From NCBI GenBank assembly GCA_037157565.1, contig JAZHRO010000022.1:1860001-1924000 (forward strand): a stretch of 64,000 nucleotides of DNA, written 5' to 3'. The stretch's first letter is position 1. Every line of letters starts with the position of its first letter. The notes beneath the pieces are model-generated. The model was not told where the DNA came from. It made no database searches and saw only the letters and a list, made by a program, of their open reading frames with translations. The translations under genes and the position numbers were made by a program. Source of the DNA: Thalassia testudinum (Eukaryota; Streptophyta; Magnoliopsida; Alismatales; Hydrocharitaceae). Of the stretch, positions 20,478-32,037 are shown piece by piece.

Positions 20478-20727
20478 GAGGTACTTATATTCTCCCCCTT
20501 TTTGTTGTCAACAAAATTATAATTATGTATAGACATATGAATACGAATAGTAATGCATAATATCTCCTCTTTTTTGTTTCAACAAAAAGTAAAACATGCA
20601 GTTATCAAATTTAATTATCTCTCCCTTAAACATGCAATTGACGTAACAATCATAACATGTAGTTTAAAGAAAGAGATATTCATTTGAGAGAGATATAATC
20701 ATGCATATAAGTAATTAAGTGCAGGGA

Positions 20728-21160
20728 GTCGGATAGGCCAAAAGAGCACTTAGTGGCACTTGTCATTTTATTGGAGAATCTCTGGTATCATAGTTCTCTA
20801 AGAAACAGACATGTGTTTCACTTTCTACAACCAAAGCAGAATAACTTGCTGCTTCACTTGCTTGCTCTTGAGTCATTTCAATGAGACAAACTTTGTCCGA
20901 TGTTAGATTAATTTTTACGCAATCTAAAATTCTATGTGATAGTACAAGTGCAATCAATTTATCCAAGAATCCGGTACAACATTCACGTACCAAGCACATA
21001 AATGTTCAACATCATTTTGTTAGAGATAATGTGCTTCATGGTGCCATTCATTTAGTATTTATAGATACTGAAAAATAATTGGCAAATATTTTTACAAAAC
21101 CTGTTGCAGCAAAGTGATTTTTCTTCATTAGAAGAAAATTAGGGCTTTGTATAATAACAG
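20728..21160 (+). pseudogene. SIRE-like copia RNase H relic, opposite strand
   Basis: The plus-strand frames read RIGQKST, then (shifted) GTCHFIGESLV, FSKKQTCVSLSTTKAE, CDSTSAINLSKNPVQHSRTK, HINVQHHFVRDNV and LANIFTKPVAAK. These are the RNase H signature of SIRE-type copia elements, ending in the usual LADIFTKPL-like motif. In-frame stops interrupt at several former Trp, Tyr or Gln positions. It is on the opposite strand to the adjacent SIRE LTR, so it comes from a different insertion or an inverted fragment. No RT or LTR of its own is visible. Confidence 0.85.
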
Positions 21161-23751
21161 AAATTTAAAATTAATTGATTGATTGTTTTACAACTTGTTT
21201 GTAATTACAAGACTTATGAAATGAACTAAACAGGTCAAGAGAATATTGTTCGATCACTTTACGTAAAAAAGTGTAATGTCATTAGACGTTGAGGAAAGAA
21301 AGAATCTCTTAACAACTCCTAAGCCCATGCAGAGTAAACCAGTTCTCAAGTTGTAACAGGCATTAAGTTAATTTAACTCAAAATTTATTGGGAGTTGTAT
21401 TGAGTTAATTCAACTCCCAATCTTGATTAGTGCTGCATACAAACACAATCAAAGTAACATATCTCATTATAATAGTTGTGTAATCTTCGATCAATTTTAA
21501 CATTTGACAGGTATGAATATGTATAAATATATTGTTATTTCTGCTGATATAACAGATAATAAAAAATTTACACATGATGGAGAAATTAAAATCACCGAAA
21601 TTGCTCATGTGCTTTGTCAATTGAACTTTCACTTTAGTTTGTTGTTTCACCAAACCTCGATAACCAATAAGCATAAAAGAGGAAGAATTCAAAGTAAAAG
21701 AAACAGTGAAAAAAAACAATGTAACCCAAACCAACATGCCATGGTAGTGAGGTACCAAAATGCCAATGAGACAGAATTTGGTTTTTAGCAAATCCAATAG
21801 GCAAAACAGTACTATAAGCTCGCATTCCAACAGTAGGTGATACTTAAATTTCCCTACTATTTTTCCCCCTAAATGGAAACAAACATACACTGGATCGTTT
21901 ACAAGGGAGTAGATGCTACATTTTTCCCAAGCGTTCAAATCGGAGAGTTTGATAACAAGCGTTGCATCAAGAAACCAAGAACAACAGATCTCAAACAAAG
22001 AGAAGGCAAACTGACTAAAAAACGGCCAACTATTTGCCATTGACATGAATAATCTACCAAAACGGGAAAGCATTCTCAGCAAATCAAAGAGGGAAAACAT
22101 TACGGTAAGCTGTAATTCCAGCAGTAGCTGGTACTCTAACTTTGTACATTTATTCCAAATAACAATAAGCATGCACTCGAGCCTTTAGAATACAATAAGC
22201 TGCTACCAGCCATAACAATGAATCAAAATCATTGTCTTCTCTAATTGAAGTTATCCAAACAGTTTACAAGACGATCAAGTTGAAATGAGAAGGTTGAATT
22301 GTGTGGGGTGTCCCTATAGAAGATTTGAAATGTCCAGTGCATCTACAAGTAAGATATGTTTCTTTTATCCTAAAAATTGAAAATATGTTACTTTAAAAAA
22401 AAAACAAAATCATCAATGGGAACAACAATAACTGATGCTCGAACAGTCTTTACTTCAAAAGTTGAGTAATAGTTCGTTTTGAATTTTTTAGGAAAAATCC
22501 AATGGGTAAGTTCTGAAAATTGCAATGTAACTCAAGTCTGTGGAAGCTACTTTCCTCTCCATTGGCAAGTCAGAAGTTAACACATGTAGCTTATGAAAGT
22601 AATGGCTTTTTCATGTTAATGATCAACAAAAATGGAAAAGTTTACGGTGTTCTTTGAATGTCTAATACTGAATTCTTTATAATGCTTCGGTCTTGGATAA
22701 TCTTGCAATTTTTTATAATGCTTTGGTCTTCAGTCAAGAGATCTTTTTTCCTGAGCAAATGAAACGATGACTATTTGAGATCACTGGCCATCCAGTTCTA
22801 TTAAAAACATCAAAGCAGTTATAATAATTGTTTTAACCAACTACTTTATGTCAACCAATATGTACCAGAAAGTTCTTTCTTGTGAAATAAATTAATAAAT
22901 GTGTAAGAAAAAGTTCTGATATGATCTTTTTCACATATGGAATGCAAAACATGAATTTTGGCCTTTTGAGTTTTATGATATGTTTTAAATACATAGGTCT
23001 ATTTTGTACCAGAAAAGTTCAGAACACAAGAAACATCAATAAGCATAACGCCCTTACCATTAAGCTCTAGGATATTTTTAACTTCTTAGAGGAATTCTCT
23101 GATACAAAATTTCAGTTTGTCTACAAGCTATAAGTTTTTGTGAAACCATTAAATTGGTGGTAAAAAATACAAGGCTTCCGAATTATCAGGCTGCTAATTG
23201 TAGATGTGTGCAGGGGATGCTGGCAAGAAATGAAACTGTTGAGCTAGATATATAGCCACTCAAGGATCACATCTATAATGATTGTCACAGAAAAAATTGG
23301 TGTCTTATAAGCAGAGATTAAAATGACACCTCATTAATTTAAAAAAAAGGCATACAAAATGAGAGATTTGTTTGAGGTGGTTCAGACATCTACAGAGGTA
23401 TTTCCATGCATCAGTCTAAACAGGTTAAAAGTTGGATGGTAAGCCTGAGAAAAGGAATCAGTATGGATTGGAAGTGTTGAAAAGAAACTACCATGCACGA
23501 TTTTAGGGTAACCTGAAATATATCTACATGGAGGAAATATATCCTTGTAAATGATCCCTCTCAACAAATTCAACAAGATAAACTTTGCACTAACCTCAAA
23601 TTCCAAAAGTAGATGCTACTTCATCTTTTCTTTTTTAACCCAAAATACAACAACCATGCATGTGGAGCCTTGACATACAAACACCAGCTGAACTAATAGT
23701 TTGCCAACAAGCATAGCATCTACAAATCACAAGGCAACATTACCTGAACTA
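21161..23751. other. AT-rich unassigned DNA with diverged internal repeats
   Basis: No gene or recognisable transposon coding is seen. An 11-bp inverted repeat (ATTGGGAGTTG / CAACTCCCAAT) lies at about 21388-21422. A 255-codon minus-strand frame (21405-22172) looks spurious: hydrophobic and AT-driven. It does contain a repeated segment (LLLELQLTVMFSLFDLLRM and LLLECELIVLFCLLDLLK) that recurs diverged near 23570-23650, so the DNA holds about three diverged repeat units. The copia element at 23757-35700 inserted into this stretch, which resumes at 35706. Confidence 0.5.
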
Positions 23752-23756
23752 ATAAC

Positions 23757-23891
23757 AGTTGAAGAAAAGAATGCACTATTTCATTATAGGAGCCCTACAC
23801 CTCTTTTTAAAGAGAAGAGGTGTGGGAAAATAACATCATGGTCCATAAGAAATAAAGACATAAAATAAATATAACATCACCATCTTTAACA
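23757..23891 (-). repeat. 3' LTR of the short-LTR copia element
   Basis: Minus strand, TGTTAAAGATGG...CTTTTCTTCAACT. It is preceded on the minus strand by the polypurine-like TTGAGGGAGAG (23892-23902). Confidence 0.88.
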
Positions 23892-23898
23892 CTCTCCC

Positions 23899-26704
23899 TC
23901 AAGCTGGAGCATGAATATCTATCATGCTCAGCTTAGAACATGCCTCAAAGGCAGATCTCGCTAGGGGATTTGTGAAGACATTTGTTGCCTGCTCCTCAGA
24001 AGTGACACTCGTGGTATGTAGCATTCCACGCTGAATGAGATCCCTAGTATAGTGGCAGTCAATCTCAACATGCTTGGTCCTCTCGTGGAACATAGGGTTA
24101 TTAGCAATGTAAGTCATTGCTCTGTTATCATACCGCATCTCCATAGATCTATCCTAAGGAACATGAAGATCTAACAGAACTGAGTTGACTCAGACCATCT
24201 CAATGGCTGTTTGGGCCATGGCCCTATACTCTGACTCGGCACTGGATTGAGATACAACCGCTTGCTTCTTGATCCTCCATGTAACCAGATTGCTTGCAAC
24301 AAAGTTGCAAAACCCTGTAGTAGATTTTCTGTCCCCAGCATAGCTAGCATAATCAGCATCAGAGTATGCTACAATCCCCATGGGTGTTCCCTTGCAGAAT
24401 AATAATCCTTATCCTGGTGCTTTCCTCACATACCTAAGCACCTGCATTGCAGCTTTCCAGTGCTGCCTAGTTGGCTTATCTATAAAATGGGTAAGACTAC
24501 CAACAGACAAAGACAAGTCTGGATGAGTGATGCTGAGGTAAAGGAGCTTACCCACTAGCTACATATAGGCTTTATTGTCAACCATCTCAGATCTCTCATC
24601 ATATAAATGGACCTTGGGATCCATGGGAATATTTGGAGCCTTTGCTGTTAACATGCCGATTTCCTAAAGAAGATCAAGAGCATACTTCCTCTGAGAGAGT
24701 ACTACTCCATCCCTGCCACGTGCAACTTCAATCCCCAAGAAATACCTCAACTGTCTTAGATCCTTCATGACAAACTTCTTTAATAAGTGCCTCTTGACTT
24801 CATCTATCCCATCTCTGTCATCCCCAGTGATGATAAGATCATCCACATATACCAGGAGTGCCACAGTCCCCCTGTCAGTCTTCCTAGTAAATAAGGAGTG
24901 ATTTGAAGTAGAGTACCTCAGACCAATCTAGTGGAGTATCTCTGATAACTTCTGAAACCAAGTTCTTAAACTATATTTTAATCCATAGATTATTTTTCTC
25001 AATCTGCACACACACTCCCCCTGAACCTTAAAACTCGAGGGTTGTTGCATGTAAACTTCCTCCTGAAGATTGTTGTAGAGCAAGGCATTCTTCACATCCA
25101 ATTGGTATAATGGCCAGTCTCTGTGAGCAGCAACAGAAATAAGTATCCGGACAGTGGCAAGCCGAGCAACAGGAGAAAAAGTATCAAAGAAGTCTACTCC
25201 ATATGTCTGGGTGAACCTCTTTGCTACTAGCCTGGCCTTATACCTCGAAATAGACCCATTAGGATTGTATTTCAAGGCAAAGACCCATTGAGAGCCAACC
25301 AGTCGTGTGCTAGTAGGACGTGAGATGAGATCCCAAGTCTGTCTACTCCGAAGTACTGCCATCTCATCCTCCATGGCTTGATGCCACTTTGGATCAAGCA
25401 TGGCCTGCTGATAGGTAGACGGAATGTGTGACGCTATAAGTGCCTGACAAAAGCTGCTAAACTGAGGAGCAAGACCATTAGTAGCCAAACTACCTGCAAC
25501 TTAATATCTAGACTCACAGGTGAGCGATTCCCTCCTAATGGCAATAGGGAGATCTAAATCATTTGGTACCTTTGACTGAGTCGCTTTAGAAGGAGCCTCG
25601 CCACTGTGGTGGTTTGCACTGTCTGGGGAGTCGGGTCTAACCAACCTGTCACTGGCATCAGGTACCCTCTCAACTACCTGTGAACCATCAGCTGCTGGTG
25701 AAGGAGGAGGCCTCTGAAAAGTAGTGTATGCCTGTGATAAGTATGTAATGGCCTATGCAATCTCTCAAAGTCATCCAAGGAGGAAGAGTTCATCTATCTA
25801 TTAACTAGAGGTTTAGACTGAGAAGTAGACACCTAAGTCTCTATACATGGAATAGGCAGGGGAAGAGAGGCAACATCATCACAAGAGCTCCTCTGTCTAG
25901 TTACTGAGAAATATGATGTATCCTCGTGAAAAGTCACATCAGTGCTAACATAATGTCCATTCTGCAGAGGATCATAGCAACGGTACCCCTTCTGTGTCCT
26001 AGAGTACCCCAAAAATATGCATTTGACAGCGTAAGGAGCCAGCTTGTCATGACCAGGTGACGACACATGGATGAATGCAACACATCCCAAGGTCCTAGGA
26101 GACACATGAAATAACTCATCATTTAGATGTAGAAGAAGAACCGGTATCTGCTCGTAAAGAACTGAGCTGGGCATCCTGTTGATGAGATAAGTCACTGTCA
26201 AAACAGCATCCCCCCAATATCTTTGTGGCACATTGTGATGAATCAATAATGTACGGGCAACATCCAACAAGTGTCTGTGCTTCCGTTCTGCGACTTCGTT
26301 TTGCTGTGAAGTGTAAGGACAAGTGGTCTGGTGGACAATCCCACTGTTGCTGAATACTGTGTACTAATCTCCAGAAGAAAAGTCTCTATGCATCTTCCAA
26401 CCTCTGCCTTGCTCTTCAACAAAAACACCATGTGGCTCTAGAAAAATCATCTACAACAACCAGGTAGTACCGGTGTCCCATCCGGTCTAGGACTCTACAT
26501 GGTCCCCATACGTCCATATGCAGCAACTGAAATAATGTCGAACATCCAGGAGAAGCATTAGCTGGAAAAGAGGATAGATGGTGCTTACCCAATTGGCAAG
26601 CATCACACTGTATGGTAGCAGCTGGAGAAATATGTGGTACCACCCTCCTGAGGCAATCCAGAGACAAGTGGCCAAGACGAACATGCCACTATAGAACACT
26701 TCCG
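23899..26704 (-). pseudogene. Copia pol: integrase, RT, RNase H, broken
   Basis: From the insertion point down the minus strand: the GAG-pre-integrase end (WHVRLGHLSLDCLRR); the integrase zinc region and core (CDACQLGKHHLS, LLHMDVWGPCRV, VVVDDFSRATW), a frame break around 26270-26430, and the later catalytic-Glu segment QQNEVAERKHRHLLDVAR. RT (about 24660-25490) has NPNGSISRYKARLVAK, DVKNALLYNNLQEEVYMQQP and LVYVDDLIITGDD (Asp-Asp codons 24838-24843). RNase H (23900-24400) has YSDADYASYAGDRKSTTGF and ESEYRAMAQTAIEMV, ending ATNVFTNPLARSAF. Stops at several positions, for example after EILH (about 24928) and LDLL (about 24664), inactivate it. The order integrase before RT is diagnostic for copia. 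Confidence 0.93.
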
Positions 26705-26709
26705 CTACC

Positions 26710-28365
26710 TGATGTAAACATGTTTACACTACTTAAAATATCTATTTATGCATGTTCTTAAGCATAGAATTGCATTGCATACTATAAATATTGCATAACA
26801 TGCATCATCTTGCATTTAGATTAGTTTGAATAAAATGGAGGTTAATTGTCTCCTTTTATGTTCAGGGATAGGATAAACTTTTTATCGGGGTCTCGGATCG
26901 AAGATCCAACCTTACAGATGTGATCAGAGCGACGATTGGAGTTCAACGACTCCAAGATCGCCCTAATCAGACATCTATAGCATCAGATAGAGATCGGGGA
27001 ACCCTAGAAGATCAAGGGCCAAGATGGTGTGAATCCGCACTTCAAATGACAAATCCGACAGCACGAATGGATTTGAATCGATGATCGCAGCCTAACGGCA
27101 CGAAAATCGTCTCAATCCGACAACCGTGGCACCATCTACATCATTTAGAAGATGGATGGCTAAGATGGCGACACGTGGCGCCATCCGACCGCCCAAACCG
27201 GCCTATCTGATCTTGAATACCACCGCACCCTTCTACCACGCGTTAGATCTGGACCGCACGATCGCGATCCAACGGCCGTGGGCAGCCGCACCTCAAAACA
27301 CCCACGCGCCTATTTCCCTTCCGTAGCGCAGCGGGTGGGGGCCTTATTGCGAGCAAGAGGTGCAGCTTCGAAACCCTGCGAGCCTCAATTGAGTGCAGGC
27401 GCTTGCGATGGCACTATTTGGATCGTCAGATCCTGGATGAGCAGCTGCGAGGGCGAAGACGTGGCGCGCTCAGGGGTCACGCTGCGTGGACGCGCGATTT
27501 CATATAGAGGCGCGATCAGATGAGGTGCGGCGGTTATAAAATCTCAATGAACATGGAGAGGTGTTGAGCGTGCGGAAGATGGGCGAGCGGCACACGTCGC
27601 CCACGATGGGGCTTTAGCGATGGTTTTATCCGTCACTAAAGACCCCTTATTTAATGTTTTGAGATTTAAATGACCAAATTGCTCTCACTCCTTGCAACTA
27701 TAGAAGGAGACCCCCTCCACATGAAATTCTGATCCCTTCCTTCTCTTCTCTCCCTTTCCAAAGCTCAAGAGAAGCTTGTCCCACACCCGGGATGCTCCTT
27801 GCAAGATAAAGTCAAATTTTTGCTCTCATTTCGGAAGCGGATCCCACGACGACGATGACGTGCTACCCCATTCTCGTTCCTCCTGCTTCGACCTCCTTCT
27901 TCCCGCTCCGTCCTCCTTTGTCCAAGTGGCATCTCGTCCGGCTCGTCCTCTAAGCGATCATCGAGGAGGATAACTTCTCTCTCCCATTCTTCTTTATAGT
28001 TTTCTAGAGTAGAATTTTCCTATTTTCTAATGTAGCTGATTTCTCGCTTGCTAGTGTAATTCTTCTATGGTTTTATTGTATAAACATTTTGAATTATTGA
28101 ATGCATATTCTCTCTCTCTCTCATTTATTCCGATTGTTAATATGGCTTCATTGTAATTACATCGCTTCACTTTTCAACAAAAATTCTAAAAAAATATAAT
28201 TGCGAATATAGATCGACGTAGCCTCCCTGAGTTTGACCTAGGATTTCTATTCCAGTATAAATTTTATTTGTTGAACACGAGTTCTTCGCTTTCACAATAC
28301 AACGATAGATTTTTCAAAACCAAACACGTTAGCGTAGCAATTCGTAGCTTCAACATTTTGGCGTC
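26710..28365 (+). repeat. 5' LTR of non-autonomous copy 1
   Basis: TGATGTAAACATGTTTACAC...GTAGCTTCAACA. Compared with the 3' LTR it lacks a ~35-bp hairpin (expected near 27548) and a ~23-bp duplication ('tttctagagtagaattttcc'). Contents: tRNA-like module 27324-27375, TATA-like region near 27695, and the box CCTCCCTGAGTTTGACC near 28224. Confidence 0.93.
27324..27375 (+). other. tRNA-like A-box/B-box module, copy 1 5' LTR
   Basis: TAGCGCAGCGG (27324-27334) matches the A-box consensus. GCTTCGAAACC (27365-27375) is B-box-like, 41 nt start to start. It lies in sense orientation, upstream of the presumed TATA box. Confidence 0.55.
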
Positions 28366-28368
28366 GTT

Positions 28369-28385
28369 GCTAGGGAGGCGATGCT
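28369..28385 (+). other. Primer-binding site, tRNA-Asp type
   Basis: TGGCGTCGTTGCTAGGG lies three bases after the 5' LTR. It is close to the TGGCGCCGTTGCCGGGG primer site typical of Athila/Tat elements. Confidence 0.85.
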
Positions 28386-29536
28386 CTTTGATTTTTTTCG
28401 CGTTTTCCAACTTATGAATCATTTACCTCACTTCTTTCCTTTCTTATTGTGATTGCAGGTACTCTTTCGAGACGAGCAAATGCAGTAGATCAGAGCAAAG
28501 TGTTGTTGAAGGTTCTGTGAATTACCCCCACCTCCCACCCATTAGTTTTCATTTCATCACATAATAACACAAACATCAATCAACCTAGGTGTTCTTATAA
28601 ACTCTAAGGTTAGTTTTGATTGTTTGTTTGACACCCTCACTTGCCCCAACCTCCACATTTAAAAAGAAAAAAATTTAAAAAAATCTCACAGAGGTACACA
28701 ACCTCATTTGATTTTCAAACTCAACTGGTAAACCGATCTTTGGAGCCAGTACACACATCCAAACACATAATTGAGTAGAAATCAGATTAGGTAATTATTT
28801 GTGTGCCTAATTAAGTGGTGCAATAGGCCAATTGTTTGAATTGATTGGGCCGCACCACTTCAATTAAATCAACTCATCAAGTAGCTGCCGTTTAGGTTCA
28901 ACTCTTAGGGATTTACTAGGCACTCCACATTCTTTTAAGTTTTAAAGGAAAACATCTTCACTTGTGCTTTCAAAACCTGGTGTGCCAACAAAACTTATTT
29001 GCAAAAAACCTAAAGTTGAATCCTAAAAGCTACTAAGCAAGATTTGAACCCTAAAATTCACTTCATCAAAAGTAATCTTATTTGAAAAAAACTGGTTGTG
29101 CACGCACACACAAATCAATCAATCATTAAGGGCACAACCCAGATAAAGGGCCCATCACATTCTAAAGCACATTCAAACCTAGCCCTAAATAAAACAGAGT
29201 AGACGTTGGCGTTAAGGATTCGACTCGCTCTTCAGAACCCAGAACGAGATTATTTTTGATTAGTCTGTTTCTACTGTTCAATCTGATGTCTAGCTAGGAG
29301 AGCAAAATCAAACGATCGCGGCTGGGGGGTACACTAAGAACGGGAGGCGCAAGCCGAAAGAAGAACCTTCTCCCCAGTCCCTCCTTCTAACTGGTTGGAT
29401 TGAACAGACAAAAGCAGATCAAATTGTTTCTCTATCTCAAGATGGGTTTTGGGAGTCTGTAGGTCTTTAGGCTAGCCCACTTAAGGACAGGCTTGATTGC
29501 TTGTATTGTAGGGCGCCTTTCTTCCTCCCATTTCTC
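28386..29536 (+). other. Long 5' leader of non-autonomous copy 1
   Basis: About 1.15 kb of non-coding DNA. It contains an acceptor-like TTATTGTGATTGCAG (about 28446-28460), conserved in copy 2 on the minus strand. Near 29310 is a block aligning with AACTGCGGTCGCTTGACACT in copy 2 (55396-55445, reverse strand) and with the Athila leader (about 52607-52640). Spliced leaders are known in some Athila/Tat elements. Splicing here is inference. Confidence 0.6.
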
Positions 29537-31060
29537 ATGAATCCTTCCACATATTACACGCATTCCTGCTCTTTCCCTCCTGTTTTGAATTATCCTCAAC
29601 ATGACGATTATCCTGACTCGTATTGTAATCAATCATCAGTTAGTTGGGATAACTCAGATTGGGGATACAGCTTCGGACCTCCTTGTTTAAGGTCTAACCC
29701 TGAACACTATGATTGTGATTTCTATCCTTCTCAGAGCCACATCGATTATAGATCGTCACCATTTCATGGACAACCTAATACGATCTACAATCAAGAAGGA
29801 TACACTGATTCTTACCCATCCTCTGATTACACTGCCTTTAGGTCATCACCACCTTTTGAACAATCCGAAATGACCTATTATCAGGAAGGGTATAACGAAT
29901 CTCAATTCGTTAACTCCTCTGCACTGATCCCAAACCTGCTCAACCCTGAACCAAGTCATTTGGTTCAGGTTAACCAGGTTCAAGATAAGGTTCTGGCTAA
30001 CTTGAGGAATATCATACAATCTTTAGAAGTTCAGCCAATACCTTGCATTGAAAGATTGGATCCCCTGATTGAAATGATTGATGATTTGAACAAGTATTTG
30101 TTGGATTGGCTCCAGGATGTTAAGGATAAGAACCCGGGTGAGTTTCTACTTGGGAAGTTAGCGAAATTGAGGATGAGATTTGTGGTCACTTTAGTTCAAT
30201 CGTGGGATGATTCCTAGGATGAACTCCCTTCAGGAGAGCCAATGTCAGAACCCGCTCAGGCAACTATTGGAAGGACACGTGTTACGAGGCTGACTAGATT
30301 GAATTAGAGCAACCAATTAAGGATGATCTGATTTCTTCACCTGAGATCCTTGAGCCAGGGTATGAGGAAACGTATGTCTCCATGGATCAAAAAGTGACAG
30401 ATGATTTTGGGATATACATTAATACGGATCTTCATTTCTTTGATTCTGATGGTGAAGATTCAAGTTGTGAAGTCTCAAGCGAGTTTACAGAACACAATTT
30501 CTGTGAGACGATTGGGCCTGAGGAATCTGATAGATCATTTGATAGCCCAATAACTGAGGAAACTGATCTTATTGGGGCTCATATTACGGATCCAGAATCT
30601 CATTTTCTAGAGGATTCAATCCAATGCCCTGATTGTCAATTATACCCCATTGAGCTTATCGATGATTTTGTTTTTGAGATAACTAGACCCAAGTCAATTA
30701 TGATTCAACCACATATTTTAGACTTGGAATTTCAGATGGGGTGATTAATATGCAAGAGGTCCCAAAACTTGACATTCTGAATGAGGAGAACAGAAGTTGG
30801 GAAGTTCTGATTTGGGAAGCAAACTTTGGAGGAAATAGAAAACTGAGTCGAAGGGTTCCATTTTATTAGAAATCATCAAACCATGACCCTTACAACTTCT
30901 GTTCTGAGGATGTTCAACCCAAGCATACATTCATTGATTATCCTTTGGAGCTTGAATTTTCTGTAACCTGACTTTTTGGTCTTGGGTTGCATCCTCATAA
31001 ATCGCACGCCCGACCCGGCTTGCATACTGATTTTAGGTTTTGGGTAATTTTTATCCAGAA
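29537..31060 (+). pseudogene. Unfamiliar retroelement ORF, copy 1 (about 500 codons, broken)
   Basis: The start MNPSTYYTHSCSFPP (29537) is chosen because copy 2 starts at the equivalent MDPFTSYTHFHSCPP. Three regions follow. First is a Tyr/Ser/Pro-rich N-terminus (SVSWDNSDWGYSFGPPCL; two EGY repeats such as TIYNQEGY and MTYYQEGY). Second is a helical middle (VLANLRNIIQSLEVQPIPC; DLNKYLLDWLQDVKDKNPGE). Third is an acidic C-terminal part (FFDSDGEDSSCEVSSEF). A TAG at 30215-30217 and another near 30298 interrupt one frame. The open frame 30382-30744 then ends, and homology to copy 2 continues (EDVQPKHTF, LGLHPHKSHARPGLHTD, FRFWVIFI) to about 31060. I recognise no family. There is no zinc knuckle, DDE or YxDD motif. 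Confidence 0.75.
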
Positions 31061-31777
31061 CCTTAGATATTCTCGATTATGGGGTATGAGTCTGCACCAC
31101 AATCTGGTCCACATCTATGGACATCTGCTAGCAGGTCTGAGGTTTTATCTTTTTATTCTGATTCTAACCTGCACTTGTGAATTCTTTATTTCTCTTCTTT
31201 GTATAGTGTGCCTAGCTGAAGGTACTAAATTCAGCACGTATACAGTTCCTTTTAGTTTTTATCTCGGAGCGAACCTGACATTCACGCAATTCAGGTGCTT
31301 TCTACTCTATTCCACTCTGTTTTATGTCTTTTTAATACAATGAGGACATTGCATTAGATAGGCATGGGGGGTGGATATTCATCTCTGAATTTATTCGTCA
31401 GCTCCGTAAATTTACTTTATTTTTTTATTTTATTTATATTAAAAAAAATTTTGGAATTAGGAAAGAGAACTTAGGTTTAAGAAAATTTTCAATCTTAGGA
31501 AATATTACATTATGATTTGAACACAAAGACCCTTCAGGTCTTTAGACTTAATCAGCCTATGTATCCATTAAAATGTGGATTTATCTTTTGAGTCCTCGCC
31601 ATCTTAATTCTATCGTAATTCGAGTAAATAAGTTTGGATGATAAGTACACGACTTATCTACCCGCCCTCTGATTTGAGAGAATTTTGAGTTTTAAGCATC
31701 TACACACTATCTTGTCACTGACTCGTTAATCGACGATTCTAATAGAAATTGGGTAGCTAATGAACCTTCTAGGGTGA

Positions 31778-32037
31778 TATGGCTGGCAAGTTATCGTGGG
31801 TAACAACCCATAGGTAGGTTGTCCAGAGCCCAGTCACAGGACCTTTCTCTTTTTGTTGCCTTTAAGTAAATCTTAGACCAAGGAAGTCACCTACTTAAAA
31901 AAGAGAAAAGAAAATCAAAAAGAAAAGAAAAAAAGGAGAAAAGAAACAAAAGAAATAAGCCACACTTTGCCACGCAAGTATGGCTGGCAAGTTGTCAGTG
32001 GTAACAACTCATCGACCGGTTGTCCAGAACCCAGCTC
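31778..32037 (+). other. Duplicated ~55-bp 3' UTR block, copy 1
   Basis: Two copies start 'atggctggcaagttatcgtg' (31778) and 'tatggctggcaagttgtcag' (31978). Each continues with a GGTAACAAC core and ends 'ttgtccagarcccag'. They are about 200 bp apart, with an A-rich stretch between. The same doublet occurs in the Athila-like element and in copy 2. Confidence 0.85.

Noticed and set aside
21405..22172. 255-codon minus-strand open frame
   Set aside because: Hydrophobic, AT-driven composition, internal DNA repeats, no family motif.
29537..30217. Standard gag of the non-autonomous element
   Set aside because: No retrotransposon gag core or CCHC knuckle is visible; left as an unfamiliar ORF.
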